This document shows positions 9,080-19,280 of a stretch of 64,000 nucleotides of DNA, in pieces (position 1 is the stretch's first letter; each line of letters begins with the position of its first letter). The stretch covers positions 186,001-250,000 of the forward strand of contig NZ_LQPC01000019.1 in the NCBI RefSeq assembly GCF_002101705.1. Reading direction: 5' to 3'. Under the pieces are notes generated by a model. The model had not been told where the DNA came from and did not search any database. It saw nothing but the letters and a program-made list of their open reading frames with translations. The translations under genes and the position numbers were made by a program. Origin of the DNA: Mycolicibacterium iranicum. GTDB taxonomy: Bacteria > Actinomycetota > Actinomycetes > Mycobacteriales > Mycobacteriaceae.

Positions 9080-10702
9080 TCAGCGCACTGTCGGCGCGTC
9101 CACCATCGCGCGGCCCACGCTCTGCGAATCTCCTGCGATGACCGCCAGGATCGTCCGCCACGAATCCGAGGGCCGATTGAGCATTCCACTGTGCGCATCC
9201 CATCCGGCGACCGGTCCGCCGTCGTCGTAATCGCCTGCTGCCAAACGGATCACCGTCGGCATCTCGTCGGGGTCGCTACCGTGGGGCCCACCGGGGATGC
9301 CTTGCACCAGCTCGATGAAATCTCCCGGCGCGGTCATCGAGAAGCGCTCGACGTGAGGGTTCCTGTTGTGCCAGTCGCCCGGGTCGTCCACCCCGACCCC
9401 GGCACCGGCGGCCGCCAGGAACAGGGTGCGGTCCGAGGTCAGCCCCATCGTCTCGGCCGTCCCGACGATCGAGCCGCCGTAGGAGTGCCCGATCACCGTC
9501 ACGGGAACCCCGTCGCCCACCCGACGGTCGACATCCTCGCTGAACGCCACCAGACGCGGCGCCATGTCCAGTGCGAAGCGGGTGTCCGCGGACTGCAGGA
9601 CCGAGATGGGGTCGCGCACCTGCGGGAACGGCCCGCCCAGATAGGTGATCACGGCGATCTCCCCGCGCGTCGCCGACACGAAGCGCCGGGCGGTCGCGGT
9701 GTTGGAGGAGGAGCCCTCGATGGTGGTGTTCACGCCGGGCACCAGCACCGCGACACCCCGCGCGGTCGCGAGGTCTCCGTTCAGCTCGACCAGCGAAGCG
9801 CGGCCCGTATCGAACGCGATGATTTTGCGTGAGATGCGTTGTCCGCTCGCGGGATCGTCGATCTCTCCGAGGAGGCTGCGGTAGAACTCGATTCGCCTGC
9901 GAGACAGCGAGTCGGCACCCGTCTCGGCAAGGATGGCCGACGCGATGTTGAGGCGATTCGCGGCAATCCGCATATCCCAGGGCACGCCATCGGTGTTGCC
10001 GACCTGCTGCGGGAAATCCGCGATCAAGCGGTTGCGTTGCACGAGGCTCATGGCCGCGATCTGCGTGGCAATCCGGTCCTGGCTCATGGCGGGCCACGCA
10101 TCCACCACGTCGACCGCCTGGACGGGCCAGGCTCCGGCGGGCACCGTGGCCGCGGGCCTGTCCGGTGTCTCGGTGTCTGACAGCGCCGACGTGATGTCGT
10201 GCGCCGCATCGACGTCTGCCGCCTCAAGCTTGCTGAGGGCGTCACGGATGCGGGCGCTCAATTCCACGGCCCGCAGTTCGAGCATGTCCTCTGCCACCGC
10301 GTCCTGGCCGCCGGCGAGTAGCACGAGCAGGGGTTCCGGTTCTGCCACGACGGTCACCGAGCCGTCGTCGGCGACGTCGAATCCGCTCGTGCGCGCTTCG
10401 TCCACCTCGGTGAGGAGCGCGCTACGAGCCGCAGCGATCTGCTCGGCACCGTCGTGGGCTGCCACCGAGGCAGACACCATCCTGCGCGCCACCTCGACGG
10501 CGTCGGCGCCGATGAGGCGGGCCCGTTCGCGTGCGGCGTCGGCAGCGGTGCCGATCCAGTGGTCCTGGCTTCGGTCCGATGCTGCGATGGCGTCGTCGAC
10601 GCGATCGCGTAACCGACGGGCAGCGTCGTCGAGTTCCCGTGCCAGAGTCGAGAGCGTCTCGGGTCGCCAGCGTCGAACCACGGAGACGGTCAGCGAGCTC
10701 AT
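9080..10702 (-). CDS. DUF1023-type alpha/beta hydrolase with WXG-bearing helical N-terminus
   Basis: 540 residues. The first 170 or so are helical and include W49-I50-G51 in DHWIGTAADAARE, the WXG turn of type VII substrates. The C-terminal half is an alpha/beta hydrolase with the nucleophile Ser407 in GHSYGGS and a probable catalytic His in WDAHSG near the end. The ATG at 10702 overlaps the stop of the upstream EspC-like gene (ATGA), so the two are coupled. An extension to 10984 only reads through that gene in another frame and was rejected. I infer a cell-envelope or secreted esterase/lipase, possibly exported by an ESX system; the substrate is unknown. Confidence 0.75.
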   Translation of the reverse strand: MSSLTVSVVRRWRPETLSTLARELDDAARRLRDRVDDAIAASDRSQDHWIGTAADAARERARLIGADAVEVARRMVSASVAAHDGAEQIAAARSALLTEVDEARTSGFDVADDGSVTVVAEPEPLLVLLAGGQDAVAEDMLELRAVELSARIRDALSKLEAADVDAAHDITSALSDTETPDRPAATVPAGAWPVQAVDVVDAWPAMSQDRIATQIAAMSLVQRNRLIADFPQQVGNTDGVPWDMRIAANRLNIASAILAETGADSLSRRRIEFYRSLLGEIDDPASGQRISRKIIAFDTGRASLVELNGDLATARGVAVLVPGVNTTIEGSSSNTATARRFVSATRGEIAVITYLGGPFPQVRDPISVLQSADTRFALDMAPRLVAFSEDVDRRVGDGVPVTVIGHSYGGSIVGTAETMGLTSDRTLFLAAAGAGVGVDDPGDWHNRNPHVERFSMTAPGDFIELVQGIPGGPHGSDPDEMPTVIRLAAGDYDDGGPVAGWDAHSGMLNRPSDSWRTILAVIAGDSQSVGRAMVDAPTVR

Positions 10703-10977
10703 CGGGATCCGAACCGTTCCCCGTTGACGGCATCGGCGTGCTGAAAGGCCTCCGCTGACGCGCGCGCCGCCGTGGCCCAGCCGTTGAGGTCCGCGGTGAG
10801 GCCGTCGACCAGATCGGTGATCAGTTCGGCGGTGTTCGTGGCCTCGACCGACGAGCCGGGAAGCGCGTCGGTGTCGAGCACCGGCCACGGCATGCCCGCC
10901 ACGTCGGCCGCGGTGCCCCAGAAGCTGTCCGCCACGGCCCGCAGACGGCCGAGATCCACATGCGCGATTTCCCCCAT
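10699..10977 (-). CDS. EspC-like (DUF2580-like) small protein, possible type VII secretion partner
   Basis: 92-residue, mostly helical protein. It has a tryptophan-glycine turn (Trp20-Gly21, FWGTAADV) and, near the C-terminus, AEAFQHAD, which resembles the YxxxD ESX secretion motif with Phe78 in place of Tyr and Asp82 in place. The pattern of hydrophobic residues and the size match the EspC/type VII target family. It is the first gene of a two-gene unit with the hydrolase, sharing an ATGA overlap, and is divergent from pafA. Secretion is inferred and not demonstrated; a merely intracellular partner is also possible. Confidence 0.55.
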   Translation of the reverse strand: MGEIAHVDLGRLRAVADSFWGTAADVAGMPWPVLDTDALPGSSVEATNTAELITDLVDGLTADLNGWATAARASAEAFQHADAVNGERFGSR

Positions 10978-11068
10978 GGCTCATGCTGACAGCCGCGCGC
11001 GGTGCCCGGCCGAGTTATCCACAGGCGCCGGAGCGGGTGTCTGCCCGTCCTGTGAGCCTGACAACTTG

Positions 11069-11074
11069 TAGTCT
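11069..11074 (+). promoter_or_regulatory. -10 box of a leaderless pafA promoter
   Basis: TAGTCT fits the mycobacterial TANNNT -10 motif and lies 7 nt before GTG 11082, so transcription should start at or next to the start codon. A weak -35-like TGACAA lies upstream. No Shine-Dalgarno sequence precedes the GTG. Confidence 0.6.
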
Positions 11075-11081
11075 CGATGAG

Positions 11082-12440
11082 GTGCAGCGACGAATCATGG
11101 GCATCGAGACAGAATTCGGTGTCACCTGCACGTTCCACGGCCACCGCCGGCTCAGCCCCGACGAGGTTGCCCGCTATCTGTTCCGCCGGGTGGTGTCGTG
11201 GGGACGTAGCAGCAACGTCTTTCTCCGTAACGGTGCGCGCCTGTATCTGGACGTGGGTAGCCACCCCGAGTACGCGACCGCCGAATGTGACAACCTGACG
11301 CAGTTGGTCACCCATGACCGCGCAGGTGAGCGGGTCCTTGAGGATCTGCTGATCGACGCCGAACAGCGGCTGGCCGACGAGGGTATCGGCGGCGACATCT
11401 ACCTGTTCAAGAACAACACCGACTCGGCCGGCAACTCGTACGGCTGCCACGAGAACTACCTGATCGTGCGCGCGGGCGAGTTCTCCCGGATCTCTGACGT
11501 GCTGCTGCCGTTCCTGGTCACGCGCCAGCTGATCTGCGGCGCGGGCAAGGTGCTGCAGACCCCTAAGGCGGCGACGTACTGCCTGTCGCAGCGCGCCGAG
11601 CACATCTGGGAAGGCGTCTCCAGCGCGACGACGCGCAGCAGGCCGATCATCAACACCCGCGACGAACCGCACGCCGACGCCGAGAAGTACCGCCGACTGC
11701 ACGTCATCGTCGGGGACTCCAACATGAGCGAATCGACCACGATGCTCAAGGTCGGCTCGGCATCACTGGTACTCGAGATGATCGAGGCCGGTGTGGCATT
11801 CCGGGACTTCTCCCTCGACAACCCGATCCGCGCGATCCGTGAGGTCAGCCATGACCTCACCGGTCGGCGGCCGGTGCGCCTGGCCGGCGGAAGGCAGGCC
11901 AGCGCACTCGACATTCAGCGCGAGTACTACGCCCGTGCGGTCGAATACCTGCAGACCCGTGAGCCCAACACCAACATCGAACAGGTCGTCGACCTGTGGG
12001 GCCGCCAGCTCGACGCCGTCGAGAGCCAGGACTTCGCCAAGGTCGACACCGAGATCGACTGGGTGATCAAACGCAAGCTGTTCCAGCGCTACCAGGACCG
12101 CTACAACATGGAGCTGTCCGATCCGAAAATCAGCCAGCTCGACCTCGCCTACCACGACATCAAGCGTGGCCGCGGCGTGTTCGACCTGCTGCAGCGCAAG
12201 GGCTTGGCCGCGCGGATCACCACCGACGAGGAGATCGAGGCCGCGGTCAACACCCCACCGCAGACCACGCGGGCCAAGTTGCGCGGCGAGTTCATCACCG
12301 CAGCGCAGGAAGCCGGCCGCGACTTCACCGTCGACTGGGTGCACCTGAAGCTCAACGATCAGGCGCAGCGCACCGTGCTGTGCAAGGACCCGTTCCGCTC
12401 GGTGGACGAGAGGGTCAAGCGGCTCATCGCGTCTATGTAG
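11082..12440 (+). CDS. pafA: Pup--protein ligase PafA
   Basis: 452 residues, the length of the M. tuberculosis enzyme, starting [13 protein letters not shown] at a GTG. It uses ATP to join the C-terminal Glu of Pup to substrate lysines and so marks proteins for the mycobacterial proteasome. Visible hallmarks of the glutamine-synthetase-like fold are Glu9 in GIETEFG, Asp57 in [16 protein letters not shown] (the catalytic base) and [17 protein letters not shown]. The frame is open further upstream to 10983, but homology and the leaderless -10 box support 11082. The pup and prcBA genes are not in the window. Downstream lies a convergent methyltransferase gene instead of pafB. Confidence 0.97.
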   Translation: MQRRIMGIETEFGVTCTFHGHRRLSPDEVARYLFRRVVSWGRSSNVFLRNGARLYLDVGSHPEYATAECDNLTQLVTHDRAGERVLEDLLIDAEQRLADEGIGGDIYLFKNNTDSAGNSYGCHENYLIVRAGEFSRISDVLLPFLVTRQLICGAGKVLQTPKAATYCLSQRAEHIWEGVSSATTRSRPIINTRDEPHADAEKYRRLHVIVGDSNMSESTTMLKVGSASLVLEMIEAGVAFRDFSLDNPIRAIREVSHDLTGRRPVRLAGGRQASALDIQREYYARAVEYLQTREPNTNIEQVVDLWGRQLDAVESQDFAKVDTEIDWVIKRKLFQRYQDRYNMELSDPKISQLDLAYHDIKRGRGVFDLLQRKGLAARITTDEEIEAAVNTPPQTTRAKLRGEFITAAQEAGRDFTVDWVHLKLNDQAQRTVLCKDPFRSVDERVKRLIASM

Positions 12441-12466
12441 ACAGAGCTTCTATGTCGGCAGGGCTT

Positions 12467-13063
12467 CTACGCGAGCCGGTGCACCGATACGGCGTAATCC
12501 CCGCCCTCGTACGGGTCGCGGTCCCACGTGGCCCATCTGTCCGCCAGTTCGAGGCCTGCGGCTGCAGCGACCTCGTCATAGCGGGCGAGCGTTAGCCGCC
12601 CAGCGACGAGCTGGAATCCCGCCACGAGCAGCCCACCCGGTGTCAGACGTCGCGCTAGCTGGCTGACAACGGTCGCTTCAGTGCCACGGTCGAGGAAGAT
12701 CATCACATTGCCCGGCATCGCGACGATGTCGAACGTCTCCTGCAGATGAGCATCGGTCTCCACCAGATCGGCCTCGATCCACCGGACCTGCGGCGCTTTC
12801 GTCTTGGCGGCGGACAGCATCGCGGGGTCGGCGTCGATACCGACCACCGAGAACCCGCGTGCGGCGAGTTCGATTGCGACCCTTCCGGTTCCGCAGCCCG
12901 CATCCAACACGCGAGCGCCACCGGATTCACCCAACAGGGCCTCGATGAGGTCGGCTTCGCCGTGCACGCTCGCACCTGTCGCCGCCAGGCGCTCCCAGCG
13001 CGCGTCGTACTCATCCCCTCGCGGTCTGTCGGACTGTTGCCACCGTGTGCTCACGACCGCCAT
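12467..13063 (-). CDS. Class I SAM-dependent methyltransferase
   Basis: 198 residues with the SAM-binding motif I VLDAGCGTGRVAIELA, motif II VVGIDADPAML and an acidic IEADLVE after it. The substrate cannot be told. The gene is inverted between pafA and pafB, ending 26 nt from the pafA stop and starting 74 nt from the pafB start. pafA and pafB are neighbours in M. tuberculosis, so this gene appears to have been placed into, or kept within, that locus. Base composition is like its neighbours, so a recent foreign origin is not evident. Confidence 0.8.
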   Translation of the reverse strand: MAVVSTRWQQSDRPRGDEYDARWERLAATGASVHGEADLIEALLGESGGARVLDAGCGTGRVAIELAARGFSVVGIDADPAMLSAAKTKAPQVRWIEADLVETDAHLQETFDIVAMPGNVMIFLDRGTEATVVSQLARRLTPGGLLVAGFQLVAGRLTLARYDEVAAAAGLELADRWATWDRDPYEGGDYAVSVHRLA

Positions 13064-13124
13064 TCTGCAGGGGCGGTGCCGGGACGCGCCGCGATGGGCG
13101 TACAGCGGGATTCCCCGAGCACCT

Positions 13125-13130
13125 TAAGCT
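13125..13130 (+). promoter_or_regulatory. -10 box of a leaderless pafB promoter
   Basis: TAAGCT (TANNNT) lies 7 nt before GTG 13138 with no Shine-Dalgarno sequence, which implies a leaderless pafBC transcript independent of pafA. Confidence 0.6.
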
Positions 13131-13137
13131 CTTAGCC

Positions 13138-14148
13138 GTGGGGATCTCGAAAGTCGAACGCCTGATGAATCTCGTCATCGCGTTGTTGTCCACGCGGTCC
13201 TTCATCACCGCGGACAGAATCCGCGAAACGGTCTACGGCTACTCCGACGAAGCCAGCGACGAGGCGTTCTCGCGGATGTTCGAGCGCGACAAGAACGAAC
13301 TGCGCGACCTGGGCATCCCGCTGGAGACCGGTCGGGTGTCCTCCACCGACCCCGCGGAGGGGTACCGCATCAACCGCGACGCCTACGCCCTGCCCGCGGT
13401 GGAACTGACTCCCGACGAGGCGGCCGCCGTCGCCGTCGCGACGCAATTGTGGGAATCGCCCGAACTGATCACGGCCACCCAGGGTGCGCTGCTGAAGCTG
13501 CGGGCGGCCGGTGTCGACATCGAAGCCGACGACGACATCGCAATCACCTCGACGGCGGCGCTGCCCGGGCTGCGCGGTTCAGAGGAAGTCCTCGGAATCC
13601 TGTTGTCCGCCATCGATTCCGGACGCGCTGTGCAGTTCCGCTACCGTCCGGCGCGAAGCGAGCCGTACGCCACCCGCACCTTGGAGCCGTGGGGAGTGGT
13701 CACCGACCGGGGACGGTGGTACGTGGTCGGCCACGACCGCGACCGCGAAGCGGTCCGCACCTTCCGGCTCTCGCGCATCGGAGCCGACGTGACGCCGATC
13801 GGTCCCGCAGGCGCGGTCAGCATGCCTGAGGGGACCGATCTGCGCGGGATCGTCGCGAAAGTCGTGGGGGACTGGCCCGCCGCCGGTCAAGCGACGGTCT
13901 GGGTTGCCGAGGGTCGCGCCACCGCGCTACGCCGCCGCGGCACGGTGATCGGCCCGAGAATGATCGGTGAAAGGTCCGGTGACGAACTGAGCATCGACAT
14001 CGGCATGTTCGACCGGCTGGCCAGGGAGGTGGCCAGCTATGGTGCCGACGCGCTGGCCCTCGAACCGGAATCGCTGCGCCGCGACGTGATCGCGCGGCTG
14101 GAAGCGCACCTGGCGCCCGTCGGCGCCGACGGGAGGGACAACCAGTGA
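13138..14148 (+). CDS. pafB: WYL-domain transcriptional activator PafB
   Basis: 336 residues, close to the 332 of M. tuberculosis PafB. An N-terminal winged helix (VGISKVERLMNLVIALLST) is followed by a WYL domain with RAVQFRYRP and LEPWGVV, then a C-terminal extension. PafB pairs with PafC and activates the RecA/LexA-independent DNA damage response in mycobacteria. GTG 13138 is chosen from homology and from the TAAGCT box 7 nt upstream; the frame is open to 13045. It is coupled to pafC by a GTGA overlap. Confidence 0.95.
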   Translation: MGISKVERLMNLVIALLSTRSFITADRIRETVYGYSDEASDEAFSRMFERDKNELRDLGIPLETGRVSSTDPAEGYRINRDAYALPAVELTPDEAAAVAVATQLWESPELITATQGALLKLRAAGVDIEADDDIAITSTAALPGLRGSEEVLGILLSAIDSGRAVQFRYRPARSEPYATRTLEPWGVVTDRGRWYVVGHDRDREAVRTFRLSRIGADVTPIGPAGAVSMPEGTDLRGIVAKVVGDWPAAGQATVWVAEGRATALRRRGTVIGPRMIGERSGDELSIDIGMFDRLAREVASYGADALALEPESLRRDVIARLEAHLAPVGADGRDNQ

Positions 14149-15131
14149 CGGCCATCAGTGCCCGGCTGGTGCGGCTTCTCAACATGGTGCCGTACTTCCA
14201 GGCGAACCCGAAGATCACCTACGCCGAGGCCGCCACCGACCTCGGGGTCAGCGTCAAACAGCTTCGCGACGACCTCAACCAGCTGTGGATGTGCGGTCTG
14301 CCGGGCTACGGTCCCGGAGATCTCATCGACTTCGAGTTCTCCGGCGACACCATCGAGGTCACGTTCTCGGCGGGTATCGACCACCCCCTGCGACTGACCT
14401 CACCTGAGGCCACCGGCGTGCTGGTGGCGCTCAGAGCCCTGCTGGACGTGCCCGGGATGGTCGATCCGGAGGCGGCCCGCAGTGCAATCGCCAAGATCGA
14501 GTCCGCGGCCGGTGCCGTCGGGCACGGCGTCGAAGGCGCCGCGGTCGACGAGCCGGCACCGATGGAGAGCGACGCCGCGGCAGCGGTGCGCACCGCCGTA
14601 CGCAACGACCGCGCGCTCGCGATCGAGTACTACTCGGCATCGCACGACATGTTGTCCAGCCGCGTCGTGGACCCCATCCGCGTGGTCCTCATCGCCGACC
14701 ACAGTTACCTGGAGGCGTGGTGCCGCACCGCCGAGGGCGTGCGCCTGTTCCGCTTCGACCGGATCGTCGATGCTCGGGTTCTCGACGAGCCGTCGCTGCC
14801 GCCTCCACCGGCGGTGGAAGCGGGACCGGACACCTCGCTGTTCGATCCGGACACCGCAGACCCGTCCCTGCCCACCGCCACCCTGCTCATCGACCGGTCT
14901 GCGGCGTGGATGTTCGACTACTACCCGTTGCGCGTGCTGCGGGAGTTCCCCGACGGCTCGTGTGAGGCGGCGATGACCTACGCCTCGGACCAATGGATGA
15001 CGCGTTTCATCCTGGGGTTCGGCGCGGCCGTGCAGGTACTGCAACCGGCGGAATTGGCGGATCGGGTTCGGCAGTCGGCCGCGGCGGCGCTCGAGGCCTA
15101 TCGGGTCGGCATCGGCTCGCCGGGCGAGTAA
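14145..15131 (+). CDS. pafC: WYL-domain transcriptional activator PafC
   Basis: 328 residues with an N-terminal helix-turn-helix (ITYAEAATDLGVSVKQLRDDL) and a WYL domain with LAIEYYSA and DHSYLEAWC. It is the partner of PafB in the DNA-damage-responsive activator. The GTG start overlaps the pafB stop (GTGA), which supports equal production of the two subunits. It is followed by tatA 30 nt on in the same direction, as in other mycobacteria. Confidence 0.95.
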   Translation: MTAISARLVRLLNMVPYFQANPKITYAEAATDLGVSVKQLRDDLNQLWMCGLPGYGPGDLIDFEFSGDTIEVTFSAGIDHPLRLTSPEATGVLVALRALLDVPGMVDPEAARSAIAKIESAAGAVGHGVEGAAVDEPAPMESDAAAAVRTAVRNDRALAIEYYSASHDMLSSRVVDPIRVVLIADHSYLEAWCRTAEGVRLFRFDRIVDARVLDEPSLPPPPAVEAGPDTSLFDPDTADPSLPTATLLIDRSAAWMFDYYPLRVLREFPDGSCEAAMTYASDQWMTRFILGFGAAVQVLQPAELADRVRQSAAAALEAYRVGIGSPGE

Positions 15132-15148
15132 GCTTGGCGCAGACGTCT

Positions 15149-15153
15149 GGAGG
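15149..15153 (+). promoter_or_regulatory. Strong ribosome binding site deciding the TTG start of tatA
   Basis: GGAGG ends 8 nt before TTG 15162. No ATG or GTG in frame fits, and the TTG begins the conserved GGLQPWHW N-terminus. Confidence 0.75.
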
Positions 15154-15161
15154 TAACCAAA

Positions 15162-15446
15162 TTGGGTGGTCTACAACCCTGGCACTGGCTCATTGTCATC
15201 GCCGTGTTCGTGCTGCTTTTCGGTGCCAAGAAGCTCCCCGACGCGGCACGTTCGCTGGGCAAGTCGATGCGCATCTTCAAATCCGAGATCAAGGAGATGC
15301 AGGCAGATTCCAAGTCGGAGACCTCGGACAAGCCCGCGCAACCGACGCAGATCACGTCCGAGCGAGTCGTGGACACCGACGCCTCGGCTCAGCCGACAAG
15401 GTCTGAATCGTCGGCTCAGCCGACGTCGGACAAACGCCCGGCCTGA
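15162..15446 (+). CDS. tatA: Twin-arginine translocase subunit TatA
   Basis: 94 residues starting at TTG. One N-terminal membrane helix ([21 protein letters not shown]) is followed by the [11 protein letters not shown] hinge, an amphipathic helix ([16 protein letters not shown]) and a hydrophilic acidic tail. TatA oligomers form the pore of the Tat system that exports folded proteins with RR signals. One likely client in this window is the PotD lipoprotein at 61793-62974. The tail contains two imperfect SSAQPTS-like repeats. tatC follows after a 72-nt gap that holds a stem-loop. Confidence 0.95.
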   Translation: MGGLQPWHWLIVIAVFVLLFGAKKLPDAARSLGKSMRIFKSEIKEMQADSKSETSDKPAQPTQITSERVVDTDASAQPTRSESSAQPTSDKRPA

Positions 15447-15456
15447 CCGGACAGCC

Positions 15457-15485
15457 CGTCAACGCAGCCTCGGGCCGCGTTGACG
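15457..15485 (+). terminator. Stem-loop between tatA and tatC
   Basis: CGTCAACGC at 15457-15465 pairs perfectly with GCGTTGACG at 15477-15485 around an 11-nt loop. There is no U-tract. It could attenuate read-through or protect the tatA 3' end, and so set the excess of TatA over TatC. Confidence 0.45.
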
Positions 15486-15518
15486 ATGACGCGCCTGTGA
15501 GCACCAGCTAGGCAACCT

Positions 15519-16469
15519 GTGCAGATACCCGGCCTCTTCAAGAAACTCGACCCTCGGCAACGGCGTTCACGGGTCAACCCCGACGGCACGATGTCGTTGG
15601 TCGATCACCTCACCGAACTCCGTACCCGGTTGTTGATCGCCGTCCTCGCCGTCCTGGCGACGACGATCCTGGGATTCCTCTGGTACAGCCACGGTTTCCT
15701 CGGGCTGCCAAGCCTCGGTGACTGGCTGCGTGGCCCCTACTGCGCGCTGCCCGACTCGGCGCGCGCGTCGATCACACCCGACGGCGAGTGCCGACTGCTG
15801 GCCACCGCACCGTTCGACCAGTTCATGCTGCGCCTGAAGGTCGGTATGACCGCCGGTGTCGTGATGGCCTGCCCCGTCTGGCTCTACCAACTGTGGGCAT
15901 TCATCACGCCGGGCCTTTATGCCAAGGAGCGCCGCTTCGCCGTCGCGTTCGTGGTGGTCGGGGCGGTTCTTTTCGTCGCCGGCGCAATCCTGGCCTACGT
16001 CGTGCTGTCCAAGGCGTTGGGTTTCCTGTTGACCGTCGGTAGCGACGTCCAGGTCACCGCGTTGTCCGGCGACCAGTATTTCGGCTTCCTCATCAACCTG
16101 CTGCTGGTGTTCGGCATCAGCTTCGAGTTCCCGCTGCTGATCATCATGCTCAACCTGGTCGGCATCCTCACCTACGAGCGTCTGAAGGCCTGGCGCCGCG
16201 GCCTGATCATGGGGCTGTTCGTGTTCTGCGCATTCGTCACCCCCGGCTCGGACCCGTTCTCGATGCTGGCCCTCGCGCTCGCCATGACCTTGTTGATGGA
16301 GATCGCCATCCAGATCGCACGGGTCAGCGACAGGCGCAAAGCGCGCCGCGCGGCCCTCGAAGACATTCCCGACGACCAGGCAGCGTCGATCGGAGGCGTC
16401 GAGCCGATCGAGGCGCCCGCCGCAGTGCCGACTCCGTCGCGACTTGTGGTCGATGACGACGCCACCTGA
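15519..16469 (+). CDS. tatC: Twin-arginine translocase subunit TatC
   Basis: 316-residue protein with six membrane segments. The N-terminal [14 protein letters not shown] is the signal-peptide-binding signature, and F-x-x-PGLY-x-x-ER ([12 protein letters not shown]) marks the second conserved region. The C-terminal tail of about 45 residues is hydrophilic. TatC recognises the twin-arginine signal. The GTG at 15519 is used. The 3' end overlaps helY by 17 bp. Confidence 0.95.
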   Translation: MQIPGLFKKLDPRQRRSRVNPDGTMSLVDHLTELRTRLLIAVLAVLATTILGFLWYSHGFLGLPSLGDWLRGPYCALPDSARASITPDGECRLLATAPFDQFMLRLKVGMTAGVVMACPVWLYQLWAFITPGLYAKERRFAVAFVVVGAVLFVAGAILAYVVLSKALGFLLTVGSDVQVTALSGDQYFGFLINLLLVFGISFEFPLLIIMLNLVGILTYERLKAWRRGLIMGLFVFCAFVTPGSDPFSMLALALAMTLLMEIAIQIARVSDRRKARRAALEDIPDDQAASIGGVEPIEAPAAVPTPSRLVVDDDAT

Positions 16470-19233
16470 GCCAGCAGCCGCGGCGCCACCCCTGTCCGAC
16501 TCCGTCGCAGCGTTCACCGCGTTACTGCCTTTCGCGCTGGACGGATTTCAGCGTCGCGCGTGCGAGGCGCTCGCCCAGGGGCACGGCGTGCTGGTGTGCG
16601 CGCCCACCGGCGCGGGCAAGACCGTGGTCGGTGAGTTCGCCGTCCATCTGGCCTTGGCGGCAGGCCGAAAGTGCTTCTACACCACGCCGATCAAGGCGCT
16701 GAGCAATCAAAAGCACAACGATCTGGTGCGCCGGTACGGACCACAGCGCATCGGCCTGCTCACCGGCGATCAGGTCATCAACGGAGACGCCGACGTCGTC
16801 GTCATGACCACCGAAGTGCTTCGCAACATGCTTTACGCGGATTCCCCTGCACTGCAAGGGCTTTCCTACGTCGTCATGGACGAGGTGCATTTCCTGGCCG
16901 ATCGGATGCGCGGCGCCGTCTGGGAGGAGGTGATCCTGCATCTGTCCGAGGACGTGCGGCTGGTCAGCCTGTCGGCAACGGTGAGCAACGCCGAAGAATT
17001 CGGCGGCTGGATCAAGGCGGTTCGCGGCGACACCACGGTCGTGGTCGACGAGCACCGACCTGTCCCGCTGTGGCAGCACGTCATGGTCGGCAAGCGGCTG
17101 CTCGACCTGTTCGACTACCGTGCTTCGGGACCGGCGGGCAGGAACCTGCTCGTCGACCCGGAACTGTTGCGCCACATCGCGCATCGGCGCGAAGCGGAGC
17201 GCCTTGTCGACTGGCAGCCGCGTGGTCGCGGCAGACCTGGCCGTCAACCCAGCCTCTATCGCACTCCGGGCCGGCCTGACGTCATCACTGTGCTGGCTCA
17301 GGACGACCTGCTGCCCGCGATCACCTTCATCTTCTCCCGTGCCGGCTGCGACGCCGCGGTCAAGCAGTGCCTACGTTCGTCGCTGCGCCTCACCACCAAC
17401 GAGGAACGGGCCCGCATCGCCGAGATCGTCGACCGTCGCACCGCAGACCTCAACGACGCCGATCTGATCGTGCTGGACTACCACGAATGGCGTGAAGGGC
17501 TGTTGCGTGGCCTGGCCGCTCACCACGCAGGCATGCTGCCGACCTTCCGCCACACCGTCGAAGAGTTGTTCACCGCGGGCTTGGTCAAGGCCGTCTTCGC
17601 TACTGAGACACTGGCTTTGGGTATCAACATGCCCGCCCGCACCGTAGTGCTGGAACGCCTAGTCAAGTACAACGGTGAACAGCACCTGCCGTTGACGCCG
17701 GGGGAGTACACCCAGCTCACCGGCCGCGCGGGGCGGCGCGGGATCGATGTCGAAGGCCACGCCGTGGTGCTGTGGAACCCGGACGTCGACCCTGCCGAGG
17801 TCGCCGGGCTGGCGTCCACGCGCACCTTCCCGCTGCGCAGCTCGTTCGCCCCGACCTACAACATGACCATCAACCTCGTCCACCAGATGGGGCCCGAGCA
17901 GGCGCACCGGCTGCTGGAGCGCTCCTTTGCGCAGTACCAGGCCGATCGGTCGGTGACGGGTCTGGTACGGGGAGTCGAGCGCGGCGAACGCATGCTCGGC
18001 GAGATCGCGGCCGAGCTCGGAGGCGCGGACGGCAAAGATCCAGCCATCCTCGACTACGCGCGGCTGCGGGCCCAGATCTCCGAGCGCGAACGCGCGCAGT
18101 CCCGGGCGTCGCGGCTGCAGCGCCGCCAGGCCACCAACGACGCGTTGGCGGCGCTCAAGCGTGGCGACATCATCACCATGCACGGAAAACGCGGTGGGCT
18201 CGCCGTGGTACTCGAACCGTCCCGCGACGACGACGACCCGCGCCCCCTGGTCCTCTCCGAACACCGGTGGGCGGGCCGCATCTCGTCGGCCGACTATTCA
18301 GGCGGAACCGGACCGATCGGCAAGATGACGCTGCCCAAACGCGTCGAGCACCGCAACCCGCGGGCTCGGCGGGACATGGCATCCGCGTTACGTTCGGCCG
18401 CGGCCGATTTCGACGTCCCGTCGGCGCGGGGGCGCCGAAGCGGCCCGCCGCCCGACCAGGACGTCGACCCCGAGCTCGCCGCGCTGCGTGACCGGATGCG
18501 CGCCCACCGCGCCCACGGCCTGCCCGACCGGGAAGAGCAGGTGCGGACCGCCGAACGTTATCTGAGACTTGAACGAGACAACGAGCAGCTCCGCAAGAAG
18601 ATCGCCGCGGCGACGAACTCGCTGGCCCACACCTTCGACCGGATTGTCGTGCTGCTGACCGAACGCGGTTTCATCGCGACCGTCGACGGGGACGCGCCGA
18701 CCGTCACCGAGGACGGCAGACTGCTCGCCCGCATCTACAGCGAAAGCGATCTGCTGGTCGCCGAGTGTCTGCGGGCAGGCGTGTGGGACGAGTTGGACGC
18801 CGCCGAGCTGGCGGCGGCGCTGTCAGCGGTGCTCTACGAATCGCGTCGCGACGGCCGCGGGCCCGGCGACGGGTCCGACATTCCGACAGGCCGGCTGCGC
18901 CGCGCGCTCAACCAGACGCGTCGCCTGTGGTCGGAGCTGCGGTCGGACGAACAGCGCCATCGCATCACCCCGAGCCGCGAACCCGACGACGGTTTCGTCG
19001 CGGCCGTGTACCGGTGGGCCAGCACCGGCGACCTGACCACCGCACTGGCGGCCGGCGACGTCGCGGGCACCGGTTCGTCCATGTCGGCGGGCGACTTCGT
19101 GCGGTGGTGCCGACAGGTGCTCGATCTCGCCGACCAGGTGCGCAATGCGGCGCCGTCGCCGGCTTTGCGGGCGACCGCGAAACGCGCGATCAACGACGTT
19201 CGGCGCGGCGTCGTAGCTGTTGATGCCGGGTAG
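16453..19233 (+). CDS. helY: Ski2/Mtr4-like DEAH-box RNA helicase HelY
   Basis: 926-residue superfamily 2 helicase. Walker A PTGAGKT is at 51-57, the [11 protein letters not shown] motif Ia at 78-88, DEVH at 143-146 and motif [11 protein letters not shown]; motif [12 protein letters not shown] ends the helicase core. A C-terminal DSHCT region with coiled-coil stretches follows. The family unwinds structured RNA and feeds 3' decay. The start is ATG 16453, inside the tatC end; a TTG nine bases earlier is the alternative. It is co-directional with tatC and probably in one transcript. Confidence 0.92.
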   Translation: MTTPPEPAAAAPPLSDSVAAFTALLPFALDGFQRRACEALAQGHGVLVCAPTGAGKTVVGEFAVHLALAAGRKCFYTTPIKALSNQKHNDLVRRYGPQRIGLLTGDQVINGDADVVVMTTEVLRNMLYADSPALQGLSYVVMDEVHFLADRMRGAVWEEVILHLSEDVRLVSLSATVSNAEEFGGWIKAVRGDTTVVVDEHRPVPLWQHVMVGKRLLDLFDYRASGPAGRNLLVDPELLRHIAHRREAERLVDWQPRGRGRPGRQPSLYRTPGRPDVITVLAQDDLLPAITFIFSRAGCDAAVKQCLRSSLRLTTNEERARIAEIVDRRTADLNDADLIVLDYHEWREGLLRGLAAHHAGMLPTFRHTVEELFTAGLVKAVFATETLALGINMPARTVVLERLVKYNGEQHLPLTPGEYTQLTGRAGRRGIDVEGHAVVLWNPDVDPAEVAGLASTRTFPLRSSFAPTYNMTINLVHQMGPEQAHRLLERSFAQYQADRSVTGLVRGVERGERMLGEIAAELGGADGKDPAILDYARLRAQISERERAQSRASRLQRRQATNDALAALKRGDIITMHGKRGGLAVVLEPSRDDDDPRPLVLSEHRWAGRISSADYSGGTGPIGKMTLPKRVEHRNPRARRDMASALRSAAADFDVPSARGRRSGPPPDQDVDPELAALRDRMRAHRAHGLPDREEQVRTAERYLRLERDNEQLRKKIAAATNSLAHTFDRIVVLLTERGFIATVDGDAPTVTEDGRLLARIYSESDLLVAECLRAGVWDELDAAELAAALSAVLYESRRDGRGPGDGSDIPTGRLRRALNQTRRLWSELRSDEQRHRITPSREPDDGFVAAVYRWASTGDLTTALAAGDVAGTGSSMSAGDFVRWCRQVLDLADQVRNAAPSPALRATAKRAINDVRRGVVAVDAG

Positions 19234-19280
19234 TGTGAGGTGCCAGCAGGCATGCCAGACGCGTTTGACCAAGGAGAGAA

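Noticed and set aside
10703..10984. Extension of the hydrolase gene to 10984
   Set aside because: The added 94 residues are Arg/Gly-rich and overlap the EspC-like gene in another frame; the ATGA coupling at 10702 is far better.
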